A stretch of 59,283 nt of DNA. It comes from an uncultured Paenibacillus sp. Lineage in GTDB: Bacteria; Bacillota; Bacilli; Paenibacillales; Paenibacillaceae. The stretch covers positions 1 to 59,283 of the forward strand of contig CAKMKL010000013.1 in NCBI GenBank assembly GCA_927443375.1. Direction: 5' to 3'. Shown piece by piece: positions 17,000 to 26,285 of this stretch. Each line of letters opens with the position of its first letter. The first letter of the stretch is position 1. Made by a program: the position numbers and the translations under genes. Under the pieces are notes generated by a model, which had not been told where the DNA came from, searched no databases, and saw nothing but the letters and a program-made list of their open reading frames with translations.

Positions 17000-18610
17000 T
17001 TATTTCAGATACTTCTCCAGTGTGCGTCTTACCGCTCCCGGTCCGGCCAGCAGCTCGTAGAACATCCCCTCAATCTTATCGCCCAGGCCGATGTCATAGA
17101 GCTTCACGCCAAACAGCTGTTCATCCTGCAGAATTGCCCGCACATGGGTATAGGTGTCTCCCAGAACAACGCCCTGCAGATGCCCCTGCAGTGTTTCGAG
17201 CAGCGGGTCAGGACTGAGGGTGAAGGCCTTTCCTTCATCATCCACGCCAAGCAGATAGCGGCACCAGACGGCAATCGCCAGCGGAATGGCTGTCAGCCTG
17301 GCCGGACCCAGATCCTCTCTGCGGATATACGATTTGATCGTTTCTCCAAAGCGGATGCCGACCTTCTGCGAGGTGTCGGTTGCAATCCGCTGCGGCGTGT
17401 CAGGAATAAACGGATTGGCGAAGCGTTCCTGCAGCACCTCATCCAGGAACTGCTTCGGACTTAGGATGCCCGGATCCACAACAACCGGCAGTCCTTCCGT
17501 GTAGCCGATGATTTCCACAAATTTGCGCAGCGTATCGTCTTTCATCTCATCGGCAATCAGGGTATAGCCGAGCAGACAGCCCGATACGGCGAGTGCGGTA
17601 TGCAGCGGATTAAGGCAGGTGGTCACCTTCATCGTCTCCACCTTATTGACGGTATCCCGGTCGGTGAAAATAACGCCCGCCTGCTCAAGCGGAGGACGGC
17701 CGTTCGTGAACTTGTCTTCAATGACCAGATATTCACTGATCTCAGCGTTTACAAACGGAGCCGTATAGGTATTCTTGGAGGTGACAATCACCTCCATCTC
17801 ACCGATGCCCTGCTCAAGCAGTGATGCCTGCACCGTTGCCGACGGGCGCGGCGTAATTTTGTCGATCATCGACAGCGGGAAGGTGATCAGCTGCTCATTC
17901 TCCAGGTAAGCTACGAAGCCAGCTTCCACCAGCCCTTTGGCAGCCCACTCCCTGGCAATGGTTACTATGCCATTCTTCAGCTTATCGCCATTATGGGAGC
18001 AGTTGTCCATGCTGACGAAGGTCATCGGGTAGGCGCCCTTCTGATACCGCTTGTATGCAAGCGAAGCGACAATACTCATGGCATGCACGGGCTGCCCTGG
18101 CCCGCCTGCAATATCCTTCTCGACGATGCCGAGATATTGGCCGTTCGGGCCGGTCAGGGAATATCCCTTCTCCGTGATCGTGAAGCTGGCCATCTGCAGG
18201 CTCGGGTTCTCGAACACCTCAGTCAGCCTGTTGTAATCCTCTTCGCGGTTCTTATCGGCGGTGATGCCTTCTACGATGCTGCTGATGACTTTCTTCTGGA
18301 AATCGCCGCGCGCATTCATCAGCACCAGCAAGGTCAGATTATCATACGGCTTGTATACCTTATCGATCATCTCGAAATCAAAGGTCTCCGCCGCGATGAT
18401 GCCCGTGTCCGCTGCGCCGCTGTCCAGCAGCTTCTGATGGGCATTCGCCACGAACCCGCGGAAGATATTGCCCGCACCGAAATGAATCCATTCCGGCTTC
18501 GCCAGCGTATTTTTCGCTATTGTGTCATAGTCGAACTTGGGAAGGGTGGCCCCGGCAGCCTCCCAAGATTCTGCTTCATCCCGGATACCGGATCGGCTCA
18601 GGCGCAGCAT
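17000..18610 (-). CDS. uxuB: Fructuronate reductase (mannitol dehydrogenase family)
   Basis: This NAD-dependent enzyme reduces D-fructuronate to D-mannonate. The protein has 536 residues. An N-terminal Rossmann-like domain contains IHFGAGNIFRGF, and a C-terminal helical domain carries KVTTCLNPLHTALAVSG, whose lysine-to-asparagine/histidine region is the family catalytic site. The ATG directly follows the uxuA stop, and a GGGGG run at the end of uxuA serves as its ribosome-binding site, so the genes are coupled. Related tagaturonate or mannitol reductases cannot be excluded by sequence alone, but uxuA and uxaC beside it settle the assignment. Confidence 0.92.
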   Translation of the reverse strand: MLRLSRSGIRDEAESWEAAGATLPKFDYDTIAKNTLAKPEWIHFGAGNIFRGFVANAHQKLLDSGAADTGIIAAETFDFEMIDKVYKPYDNLTLLVLMNARGDFQKKVISSIVEGITADKNREEDYNRLTEVFENPSLQMASFTITEKGYSLTGPNGQYLGIVEKDIAGGPGQPVHAMSIVASLAYKRYQKGAYPMTFVSMDNCSHNGDKLKNGIVTIAREWAAKGLVEAGFVAYLENEQLITFPLSMIDKITPRPSATVQASLLEQGIGEMEVIVTSKNTYTAPFVNAEISEYLVIEDKFTNGRPPLEQAGVIFTDRDTVNKVETMKVTTCLNPLHTALAVSGCLLGYTLIADEMKDDTLRKFVEIIGYTEGLPVVVDPGILSPKQFLDEVLQERFANPFIPDTPQRIATDTSQKVGIRFGETIKSYIRREDLGPARLTAIPLAIAVWCRYLLGVDDEGKAFTLSPDPLLETLQGHLQGVVLGDTYTHVRAILQDEQLFGVKLYDIGLGDKIEGMFYELLAGPGAVRRTLEKYLK

Positions 18611-19687
18611 TTATTTCGCCCCCTTCACATTATCAAGGCTGTCCCATACGCCGAGCAGATACATGATTCCCATCGCCCGGTCATACAAGCCGTACCCTGG
18701 ACGGCAGTTTTTCTCTTCGCCCCATAGATGACGGCCGTGGTCCGGGCGCACATAACCCGTGTATCCGTTCTCGTGGTAAGCCTTAACGACTTCCGCCACA
18801 TCGACACTGCCGTCGCGCCCGCGGTGGGATACCTCGATGAAGTCCCCGTTATCAAACACCTTCACATTGCGGATATGAGCAAAATAAATCCGCTCATGGA
18901 ACTCACGGATCATCGCCGGCAGGTCGTTCTTAGGATTCGTACCAAGCGACCCTGTACAGAAAGTCAGGCCATTATAAGGGCTGTCTACTAAGTCCAGGAA
19001 ACGGCGGATCGAATCGCGGCTGCGGATAATGCGCGGCAGGCCAAAGATCGGCCAGGCCGGATCATCCGGGTGAATCGCCATTTTGATATCCACTTCTTCA
19101 CATACCGGAATAATACGCTCCAGGAAATATTGCAGGTTGCCGAACAGTTTATCTTCCGACACATCAGCATAAGCCGCAAACAGCTCATCCAGCTTCGCCA
19201 GCCGTTCCGGCTCCCAGCCAGGCATGGTGAATTGTCCTGCGCCTTTGAGAATCCGGTCTACCATCTCACGCGGATTATCGGTGATGGCAGCCTTTTCATA
19301 AAAGAGGGCATTCGAACCGTCCGGCAGCTCCTTGTACAGCTCAGTGCGCGTCCAGTCGAATACCGGCATGAAGTTATAGCAGATGACTTTAACGCCGACT
19401 GTAGCCAGCTTACGGATTGTATCGATATAGATGTCGATATATTTGTCACGGGTTGGCAGGCCGATCTTGATATCATCATGAACGTTCACGCTTTCCACCA
19501 CGGCGGTGCTGAAGCCCTTGGCCGTAATCTGATCGGCGACCTCCTGTATCCGCTCCATCTCCCAGACTTCACCGGCTACCTTGTCATGCAGCGACCAGAC
19601 GATCCCCATTACTCCCGGAATTTGCCGTACATGGTCAAGCGTGATGTTATCGTTCCCTTCGCCATACCATCTCCACGTCATATTCAT
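18611..19687 (-). CDS. uxuA: Mannonate dehydratase
   Basis: UxuA dehydrates D-mannonate to 2-keto-3-deoxygluconate, using Mn2+ or Fe2+. The protein has 358 residues in a TIM barrel: MTWRWYGEGND at the start, VVESVNVHDDIKIG, MAIHPDDPAWPIFGLPRI and YVRPDHGRHLWGE near the end. These hold the metal-binding histidines, a cysteine (LTFCTGSLG) and an aspartate of the family. The start is at 19687, with AAGGAGG 8 bases upstream. A longer open frame to 19792 runs through the promoter and is not credible. It is the first gene of the operon, divergent from a GntR regulator. Confidence 0.95.
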   Translation of the reverse strand: MNMTWRWYGEGNDNITLDHVRQIPGVMGIVWSLHDKVAGEVWEMERIQEVADQITAKGFSTAVVESVNVHDDIKIGLPTRDKYIDIYIDTIRKLATVGVKVICYNFMPVFDWTRTELYKELPDGSNALFYEKAAITDNPREMVDRILKGAGQFTMPGWEPERLAKLDELFAAYADVSEDKLFGNLQYFLERIIPVCEEVDIKMAIHPDDPAWPIFGLPRIIRSRDSIRRFLDLVDSPYNGLTFCTGSLGTNPKNDLPAMIREFHERIYFAHIRNVKVFDNGDFIEVSHRGRDGSVDVAEVVKAYHENGYTGYVRPDHGRHLWGEEKNCRPGYGLYDRAMGIMYLLGVWDSLDNVKGAK

Positions 19688-19738
19688 TGATAAACCCTCC
19701 TTAAGATGTAAAAACCCATGATTGCAAATGCCGTAAAT

Positions 19739-19789
19739 CTTGTATACAAGTTTTGAGTAGATCATAAATAAACAACAAAATTTTGTCAA
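19739..19789 (-). promoter_or_regulatory. uxuA promoter with GntR-type operator
   Basis: On the minus strand, TTGACA (19784-19789) and TATGAT (19761-19766) have a 17-bp spacer. A perfect 12-bp palindrome CTTGTATACAAG (19739-19750) lies at about +5 to +16, a position where a bound repressor would block transcription. Its core resembles the GGTATACC-type site known for UxuR/ExuR (GntR family) regulators. The neighbouring GntR protein is the obvious candidate. Confidence 0.8.
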
Positions 19790-19797
19790 CACTTCTT

Positions 19798-19826
19798 TTG
19801 AAAACGTATACCATTACCGGTATAAT
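19798..19826 (+). promoter_or_regulatory. gntR promoter, back-to-back with the uxuA promoter
   Basis: TTGAAA (19798-19803) and a perfect TATAAT (19821-19826) have a 17-bp spacer. Inside the spacer lies GTATACC followed by GGTATAA, a looser version of the operator seen at uxuA, which suggests autoregulation. TGAAAACGTATACC (19799-19812) also fits a CcpA cre site with one mismatch at the last conserved base. Confidence 0.7.
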
Positions 19827-19923
19827 GCGAAAATGCAGACTTTTATCGTGAAAGTTTTCTTTTATCACAGCAGGCATTGATGTATACTAGATCTTAAAAT
19901 ACGGATGATGGAGCCGAAACACA

Positions 19924-20577
19924 ATGTCGATCAAAGAACAAATTATGAAGACGCTCAAGCATGAAATTCTGACCCTGACGCTGAAGCCCGGCACCATTCT
20001 CAGTGAGACTGTTTTATCCGAACGGTTTCAGATTTCACGGACCCCGCTGCGCGATGTACTGAAACAGCTCAGTCTGGAATCCTATATTGATATCTATCCG
20101 AAGAAGGGCAACCTGGTTTCGTTCATTGATCTGGAGTCGGTTGAACAGATTATTTATTTGCGCAGTGTCCTGGAAAAAGAGATCATGAAATATCTCTCGG
20201 CCCATCTGGTGCTGAAGGGTGTGCATGAGCTGAAGGAGATTCTGGACAGGCAGAAAGCGGCGATCCATGCAGAGGATGCCACCGAGCATTTCCTCAACCT
20301 GGACGATGCGTTCCACGCTGCCCTTTTCCGGCTGGCCGGACGGGAATTCCTGTGGAATCTGATTCAGCAGTCCAATGTGCATTATATCAGATACCGGCGG
20401 CTGCACATGCTCCGCCAGGAGAAGCTGGAGGAGATTTGGACAGAGCACCAGCGTATCCTTGAATACATGACGCAGCAGGAAACGGACAAGCTGGATGCGC
20501 TGATCCATCACCATTTGCGTGAAGACATCAACTCGCTCTATCTGCAGGAGAACTTCTCGGACTACATCAAAGCTTAG
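19924..20577 (+). CDS. GntR/FadR-family regulator, probable hexuronate repressor
   Basis: A 217-residue DNA-binding protein. A winged helix-turn-helix occupies residues about 5-70 (LSERFQISRTPLRDVLKQL). A C-terminal FCD ligand domain follows, with metal-ligand histidines in DDAFHAALF and HHHLREDI. It faces the uxuA operon across a shared control region carrying palindromic TATAC sites. By position and family it most likely represses uxuA-uxuB-uxaC and is released by a hexuronate pathway intermediate. The name uxuR would be an inference. Confidence 0.88.
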   Translation: MSIKEQIMKTLKHEILTLTLKPGTILSETVLSERFQISRTPLRDVLKQLSLESYIDIYPKKGNLVSFIDLESVEQIIYLRSVLEKEIMKYLSAHLVLKGVHELKEILDRQKAAIHAEDATEHFLNLDDAFHAALFRLAGREFLWNLIQQSNVHYIRYRRLHMLRQEKLEEIWTEHQRILEYMTQQETDKLDALIHHHLREDINSLYLQENFSDYIKA

Positions 20578-20634
20578 GCATTTGTTAAGCTTTGACGCCT
20601 ACAATTGAACAAGACCACCCTGACGGGTGAATGT

Positions 20635-20923
20635 ACCGCTCCCTTAAGCATGTGCTGCCGGACAGCCCATGCTTGTCTTACTGGGACGAGCGGTGTTTCT
20701 GCGGAATCAGAGGTACTTTTACCTCTGATTTCGTACCTTGGCCGTTCCTCAGCAGGAGCTCCACTCCAACTTCAGTCACCGTCTCATTTCAGTAGACGGG
20801 AATCACTATATATTTAGCTGCAGCACAATCAGCCCGTCTCCGGAATGCCGGAAACGGGCTGTTCTTATAGTTGAACTGTACTGTTATTCTGCTGTACTGT
20901 TATTCTGCTGTACTGCTATTCTT
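20635..20923. other. Gene-free gap with a chain of hairpins and a 16-bp tandem repeat
   Basis: This 338-bp gap separates the convergent gntR and GH2 genes. In order it has: a three-tier hairpin with ACCGCTC (20635-20641) pairing GAGCGGT (20688-20694), inner AAGCATG with CATGCTT, and GCTG with CAGC; a perfect 9-bp hairpin TCAGAGGTA-CTTT-TACCTCTGA (20707-20728); CCGTCT with AGACGG (20779-20799); AGCCCGT with ACGGGCT around CCGG-AATG-CCGG (20831-20860); and three tandem copies of a 16-bp unit CTGTACTGTTATTCTG (20876-20923), the last degenerate and running into the GH2 stop codon. At least one hairpin probably terminates gntR. The rest is unexplained. Confidence 0.6.
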
Positions 20924-23900
20924 GAACTCCTCCAGCTTCACCCTTTACAGGCAGAAACTGAAACCACTGAAAGTCGAACCTGCTGCCCGGCAGGAACAGG
21001 AAGGTTACCGTCTGCTTGCCGCTTACCGGCTCCAGCGTGAATTCCCGCTCCGTGTAAGATTCTGCGCCGGCAAACTCGACAAGCTGTTTGGATTCGCCGC
21101 CTTGGCCGCTGAACAGCAGATGCACCGTGTTGTTACTTAGCACAGAACGCCCGCAGATAACAATCCGTGAGGTGCCCTGCTTCCCGAAATCCATGTCCTC
21201 AAAAATCAGCGACACATTGTTGCCGATGCCCTCAACCGCGGTCTCTGTTAAAGAAAAGGTATCCCCATAAATCCGGCTGTTCGCCAGTGCATCCAGGCGG
21301 GCGTAAGCTTTGCTCTCCCGGATAAACCGGAAGCCCTTCAAGTGAATCTTCTTCCGCAGGACAAATGACAGTGTTATGATGCCGCTCAGCCGCCTAGGCA
21401 GCTTGTAGGTCTCTTCCTGGTATACATTCCATTGGGACGGTTTCTGGTAGAGTACCGTGTCCAGCAGCTCTGCGCCCTCCTGCCCCGGGATACCTTCCCA
21501 GATATCGATCGGATATTCGTCACTGTCCAGCGCAAAGATCGGCAAAGTGAGCTCCTCCGCACCATAGCTGCCAAAGTCAACGCGTTCGAAACAGATCAGG
21601 CTCTCACCCTCCCGCGCCGTAGCCACACCGCGCTCATTGCCGTTGGTCAGATTATAACTGGCGTTGCTGTGATAGGCGGCAGAGACGAACTCATACGGGT
21701 CAAGATACGCCTGCCCGAAGCCGGTCAGCCTGATCTCCATCTGCGAGTAGAGACGGATGCCGTCCGCGCCGTTCCCTGTTCCGCAGCGGATAAACACATC
21801 GCCGTCCCCCAGAGCCGTAATACGCGCCTCATGCCCGTTCACTTCCAAAAGAGCAATATTGGAGTCCACCCCGGCTGCATTGGTAATGCGCCACTCCACC
21901 TCCCGGAAGGTCGCGTTCTCCGGATGCAGCTTCACGCAGATCGGCAGACCCGCCTTGTCCGGTGTCAGCACAACACCCTCAGGGCAGATGATTTCCAGCT
22001 TCCGTACCGGAATCTCCGCCATTGAAGGGCCGCTGATATCCTTAGACTCCCCGCTTGCTTCCAGCGGGTTATCGGCATAGAGAATCGGCCCCTCTTCAGC
22101 ACTGTTACTATTCGCAGGAAGAATAGACTTCAGCACAATCTCAGCATCTGCAATACCCGGTGAGGCTGCATGCAGCGTGATCGGACCGGCTTCCAGTGTA
22201 CCCGCAATGATCGCCAGCAGCTTGCCGCTGAACATCCGGCGGCTTACACCTTTGTAGGCATCGTAATCAGTGCTGTCCCCATTATCAAGACCGACTAGCC
22301 GTCCGGGTCCGTCAATGCTAAGGTACACCCGGTTGTTGGCATTCTCCACTGGCAAACCCTGTGAATCAGCAGCCGCAATGGTCACGAAGATTAGATCCTG
22401 GCCGTCAGCCGTAAGCTCCAGCTTGTCCGCCGTAAGAACCAGTGAAGCGGCATCTCCGAAGGATGAGCGCTGCTCCTCCGCAATCACGTTACCATTCTCA
22501 TCGTAGGCAACCGCCCGCAGGGTACCTTCCGTATACGGCAGCTGCCAGTTCCCGAGCAGCTGCAGGCCGGAGGCATGGTCGATGTCATAGATTCCCTGCG
22601 AAATGCCATTTAGGAACAGTTCAATCCGCGGCGCATTGGAGCACACCCGCACATCAATCAGCTGTCCCTCGGAGAAGTCCCAGTACGGGAAAATATGAAT
22701 CATCGGGCGGGTTCTGCAATCTGTCCATTCTGCCTGGTAGATATAATATGAATCCTTCGGAAACCCTGCAGTGTCCAGTTGCCCGAAGTAAGAGTTCTTC
22801 GTGAAGTAAGGCGTCGGCTCACCGATATAGTCGAAGCCTGTCCACAGGAACTGCCCCAGGGAATATGCGGCATCCCGGTCCCCGGTGATGCAGGCTTCCG
22901 TGCTTTTGGCCCCCCAGCTGGTAGAGCTGTTGCCGAGCGAGGAGCACTGCTGATCATCATCGGCAAGAACCGGCTGGTCCAGCGGGAAATGATAGATTCC
23001 CCGGCTTTGTACAGTGGAACAGGTCTCACTGCCGTAGATAATCCAGTCCGGATGCGCTTCATGGTGCCGGTCATAATATTTCTCACCGTAGTTGTACCCG
23101 GCGAGCTTGACGATATCGGCGCATTTCCGGGCATTCTCCCAAGGCATGTAGTTCGAGCCGATCGTCACAAAGCCGTTGCCGCGCGGATCATGAATCAGCA
23201 CTTCATCCCGCAGCATGCGGGTGACCTCCTGGCCGCGGGCATCGGCATGGGTATCATAAATCTCGTTACCGATGCTCCACATGATCAGACTTGGCCGGTT
23301 CCGGTCCCGCCGCACCCAGCTGGCGATATCCTTCTTATACCATTCCGGAAAGAAACGGGCATAATCGTAAGGCGTCTTGCTGCGTTCCCACATGTCAAAG
23401 GCTTCCGAGACAATCAGCACGCCCAGCTCATCCGCCAGCTCCATCAGCTCGGCTGCGGGCATATTATGCGCGGTGCGGATGGCATTCACACCCATCTCCT
23501 GCAGCAGGACGAACTGCCGCCGCAGAGCGGCTTTGTTGACGGCTGCCCCCAGTGCGCCGAGATCATGATGCTGGCACACCCCGTTAAGCTTAAGATGGCG
23601 CCCGTTCAGGAAAAAGCCTTTTTCGCTGTCCAGTTCCACCGTGCGGAACCCGAAGCGCTGGGTCTCTTCTTGAGTAACTGTGTCTCCACCCAGCAGCTCC
23701 GTCTTAAGCGTATATAATCTGGGATTATCAATATCCCAGCGCTGCGGCTGCTCGGCAGTCAACCGGCTATGGGCATGCACAGTCTCCTCACTGCCCTGCG
23801 CAGGCACTGCAGCTTCTGCTTGGGCAACCACGGCCCCGCCGGGATCCAGGACCGTGTGGCGGAGCTTCAATTCCGCAGCGTTTCCGCCTGCTGCGATCTG

Positions 23901-24428
23901 CAGCTCGGAATCTACATCCACTGTCCAGGTTCCGCCGTCCGCCGGTCTGGCTGCTATATAGATACCACCAGACACAATATGCGTCTTCGGATACATATGG
24001 AGCCATACGGAGCGGTAGATCCCCGCGCCGGAATACCAGCGGGAATTAGGCGATTCATGAATAACCCGCATCACGATCGTGTTGTCTCCGGCTTTCAGTA
24101 AGGGGGTAATCTCGAACTCAAAGGTTGAGTAACCGTACTTCCACTCGCCTGCAATCTGCCCGTTAACATATAGTGTGGAATTCATGTATACGCCTTCAAA
24201 ACGCAAAGATAAACAACTTTCCGCCGGGAGCTCGGCCAGGGTGAGGATTTTACGGTACCAGCCCTCACTGTTCTCATATAGGTCATGCGTGTTGTAGATC
24301 AGCCAGTCGTGAGGCAGCGTCACCGGCATCCACTCTCCCCCAGCAGCTACGTACGCCAGCTCTGATCCAAGAGGCTGCTTGCAGAATTGCCAGTCGCCGT
24401 TCCATATCTTTTTCATGCTCATCGCCAT
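20916..24428 (-). CDS. GH2 family glycosidase (beta-galactosidase/glucuronidase-like), long form
   Basis: A 1170-residue enzyme without a signal peptide. An N-terminal sugar-binding domain (about 1-200), an immunoglobulin-like domain, and a TIM barrel with the acid/base glutamate in IMWSIGNEIYDTH and the nucleophile glutamate in IIYGSETCST define GH2. Several beta-sandwich domains follow, including a DUF4982-like and a Big-type domain and a C-terminal carbohydrate-binding module. I place the start at ATG 24428 because GGGAGG lies 5 bases upstream; the ATG at 24467 has none. It follows the binding lipoprotein gene with a short gap, so the two are probably cotranscribed. The substrate is unproven. 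Context suggests xylan- or hexuronate-derived glycosides. Confidence 0.88.
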   Translation of the reverse strand: MAMSMKKIWNGDWQFCKQPLGSELAYVAAGGEWMPVTLPHDWLIYNTHDLYENSEGWYRKILTLAELPAESCLSLRFEGVYMNSTLYVNGQIAGEWKYGYSTFEFEITPLLKAGDNTIVMRVIHESPNSRWYSGAGIYRSVWLHMYPKTHIVSGGIYIAARPADGGTWTVDVDSELQIAAGGNAAELKLRHTVLDPGGAVVAQAEAAVPAQGSEETVHAHSRLTAEQPQRWDIDNPRLYTLKTELLGGDTVTQEETQRFGFRTVELDSEKGFFLNGRHLKLNGVCQHHDLGALGAAVNKAALRRQFVLLQEMGVNAIRTAHNMPAAELMELADELGVLIVSEAFDMWERSKTPYDYARFFPEWYKKDIASWVRRDRNRPSLIMWSIGNEIYDTHADARGQEVTRMLRDEVLIHDPRGNGFVTIGSNYMPWENARKCADIVKLAGYNYGEKYYDRHHEAHPDWIIYGSETCSTVQSRGIYHFPLDQPVLADDDQQCSSLGNSSTSWGAKSTEACITGDRDAAYSLGQFLWTGFDYIGEPTPYFTKNSYFGQLDTAGFPKDSYYIYQAEWTDCRTRPMIHIFPYWDFSEGQLIDVRVCSNAPRIELFLNGISQGIYDIDHASGLQLLGNWQLPYTEGTLRAVAYDENGNVIAEEQRSSFGDAASLVLTADKLELTADGQDLIFVTIAAADSQGLPVENANNRVYLSIDGPGRLVGLDNGDSTDYDAYKGVSRRMFSGKLLAIIAGTLEAGPITLHAASPGIADAEIVLKSILPANSNSAEEGPILYADNPLEASGESKDISGPSMAEIPVRKLEIICPEGVVLTPDKAGLPICVKLHPENATFREVEWRITNAAGVDSNIALLEVNGHEARITALGDGDVFIRCGTGNGADGIRLYSQMEIRLTGFGQAYLDPYEFVSAAYHSNASYNLTNGNERGVATAREGESLICFERVDFGSYGAEELTLPIFALDSDEYPIDIWEGIPGQEGAELLDTVLYQKPSQWNVYQEETYKLPRRLSGIITLSFVLRKKIHLKGFRFIRESKAYARLDALANSRIYGDTFSLTETAVEGIGNNVSLIFEDMDFGKQGTSRIVICGRSVLSNNTVHLLFSGQGGESKQLVEFAGAESYTEREFTLEPVSGKQTVTFLFLPGSRFDFQWFQFLPVKGEAGGVQE

Positions 24429-24467
24429 AAAGTCCTCCCATAAGTGGTTGCTATGCAATTCATTCAA

Positions 24468-26069
24468 TTAACGGTTCAAATACCGTTCATATGCAGCCTG
24501 TTGAATGTCCAGTGCGCGTTCAATGCCCAGGTCCTTCATTTGCTGCACGTACTTGTCGTAGTTATCAGCGGATTCGATACCCAAAATGATTTTTAGCTCG
24601 GTTTCTTTCACAAAAGTGCTAATGTCGTTCATTATACTGCTCATTTCATCGGCTTCTTCGGCGGTTGGAGTGACTGGAGGCAGCAAATGCTGCTCATGAT
24701 TGGTTTTCTTCCAGATCGCGATGGACTCGGCCGTTGCCGGATATTTGGCCGGCAGCTTGTTATCCTGCTGAATCATTGGAAAGTTGGTACTATGGGCGTA
24801 TTTGGACATGACCTGATCGCTCCCCAGACCTTCCGGGTTGTTGACCACAAGATCGGTGTAAACCGGTTTGCCGTTCTCCAGATTATACGTGACTCCTTCA
24901 ACGCCGTAAGTGTTCAGCAGGCTGCCTTCCTCCGTGTAGGCATAGTCCAGCCAGCGCATGGCTGCTTCCGCATTTTTGGTATGGGCTGAAACCGCTGCCG
25001 AACTTGTACCGGCATAAGCGTTGTCAAGCTGGCCGAATTCGGGGAGCTGGCCCTTCACGGCAGTCGGATAAGGAGTTGCAACAAAAGAAGCCTCCTTACC
25101 GGTCCCCTGTACGGCTGAATTGTATTTCTCGATATAAAACTGCCAGCCGATCGTCGCCCCGCTCTCGCCTGAGGTCATCTTTTTATCTACTGTTGCAGCA
25201 TCTATCGAAGCAAAATCCTTATCGATCAGCCCTTCCTTATACCAACGGGCCATCGTTTTCAGGTAATCCTTATATCCGGGCTCCAGGTAACCGTAGACAA
25301 CCTTTCCATCATTCACATAAAAGTTGCCCATCACTCCGAAAGCCCCGGCGAATCCGCCGGTCCGCTCCCCCAGAAATAGTGTGCGGAAGGTTACAGGTGC
25401 GCCGGCATGTTTCTTTTCTTTAAAAGCGGTCAACACCGTGTGCCATTCATCAATGGTTTCCGGAACACTGAGGTTCAGCTCGCCCAGCCAGTCCTGCCGG
25501 ATTATCGGCCCGCCATATACCCGCCCGATTTCAGAGCGGATGAACGGGAAGGCATAATAGGTACCGTCATCGGTTTTGATCATCTTGTCGATTTCCGGAT
25601 GCTCCTTCAGCGTCTTTTTAAGGTTCGGGGCATACTGGTCAATCAGATCATTGAGCTTCAGAATGTAGCCTTGTTCCACTGCTTTATCAGGACCGCCCGG
25701 ATACTGCAGCCAGGTGTTGAGAAAAATATCCGGCAGTTCACCTGAGGCCAGCAGCAGGCTGAATTTCTGGTCGGTCATCGGCGCTCCGCCCAGCTGCCTG
25801 ATCCGGATGCCGGTCCGCCCCTCGTACTCTTCATCGATCGGCAGTCGTTCCGGCATGCCGCCCAGCGTTTCATTCATATAGGTCAGTTCGATACCGCCCG
25901 GCATCGGGTAGGAGAAGTTTGCTGCATCTGCTGCAATAGCATTTCCCGTTGTATTAGAAGCGCTCTCAATCTTTCCATTATTTGAACCGCTGCATCCGGC
26001 GGACAGCAGGGTAAGGCCCAGCAGAACAGCAGCCACGGGCTGAAACCTTCTCTTTTGCATAGAATTCAT
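24468..26069 (-). CDS. Sugar ABC transporter binding lipoprotein (LplA type)
   Basis: A 533-residue extracellular solute-binding protein. The signal peptide ends in a lipobox LSAGC, so it is anchored by a lipidated cysteine at about residue 26, followed by a serine-asparagine-glycine linker. The C-terminal two-lobed domain belongs to the large family-1 group that feeds LplB/YtcP-type permeases. No permease gene or ATPase of this class is present within the window, so it is an orphan here. The ABC genes at 2.8-5.1 and 11.7 kb are exporters and not partners. The neighbouring xylanolytic genes suggest an oligosaccharide ligand such as aldouronates. Either ATG 26069 or the one at 26060 may be used. 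Confidence 0.88.
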   Translation of the reverse strand: MNSMQKRRFQPVAAVLLGLTLLSAGCSGSNNGKIESASNTTGNAIAADAANFSYPMPGGIELTYMNETLGGMPERLPIDEEYEGRTGIRIRQLGGAPMTDQKFSLLLASGELPDIFLNTWLQYPGGPDKAVEQGYILKLNDLIDQYAPNLKKTLKEHPEIDKMIKTDDGTYYAFPFIRSEIGRVYGGPIIRQDWLGELNLSVPETIDEWHTVLTAFKEKKHAGAPVTFRTLFLGERTGGFAGAFGVMGNFYVNDGKVVYGYLEPGYKDYLKTMARWYKEGLIDKDFASIDAATVDKKMTSGESGATIGWQFYIEKYNSAVQGTGKEASFVATPYPTAVKGQLPEFGQLDNAYAGTSSAAVSAHTKNAEAAMRWLDYAYTEEGSLLNTYGVEGVTYNLENGKPVYTDLVVNNPEGLGSDQVMSKYAHSTNFPMIQQDNKLPAKYPATAESIAIWKKTNHEQHLLPPVTPTAEEADEMSSIMNDISTFVKETELKIILGIESADNYDKYVQQMKDLGIERALDIQQAAYERYLNR

Positions 26070-26285
26070 CCTAGTATCGACCTCCGTTTCTGTTTATCGG
26101 GAAACTTGATGCTCCTTCAATGTTAGCTGTATCGGGGGTATACGGCAATGTTCAATATGCAAAATGTATCGCTAAAAACGTAAGTACACGCTCTATAAAC
26201 TACAAAACCTCCTTACCGGCAGGCGGAACCGTATGGAACCTGAGGGTCCCTTTCGTCCACCTTAAGGCAAAGAGGTATGGATTAA

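Noticed and set aside
17993-18727. 244-residue plus-strand frame over uxuB and uxuA
   Set aside because: It is a shadow of two well-supported enzymes, with no start signal or family.
22779-23717. 312-residue open frame on the plus strand inside the GH2 gene
   Set aside because: It is antisense to a strong GH2 reading frame with catalytic motifs, has no recognisable domain and no ribosome-binding site. It reflects the GC-biased codon pattern.
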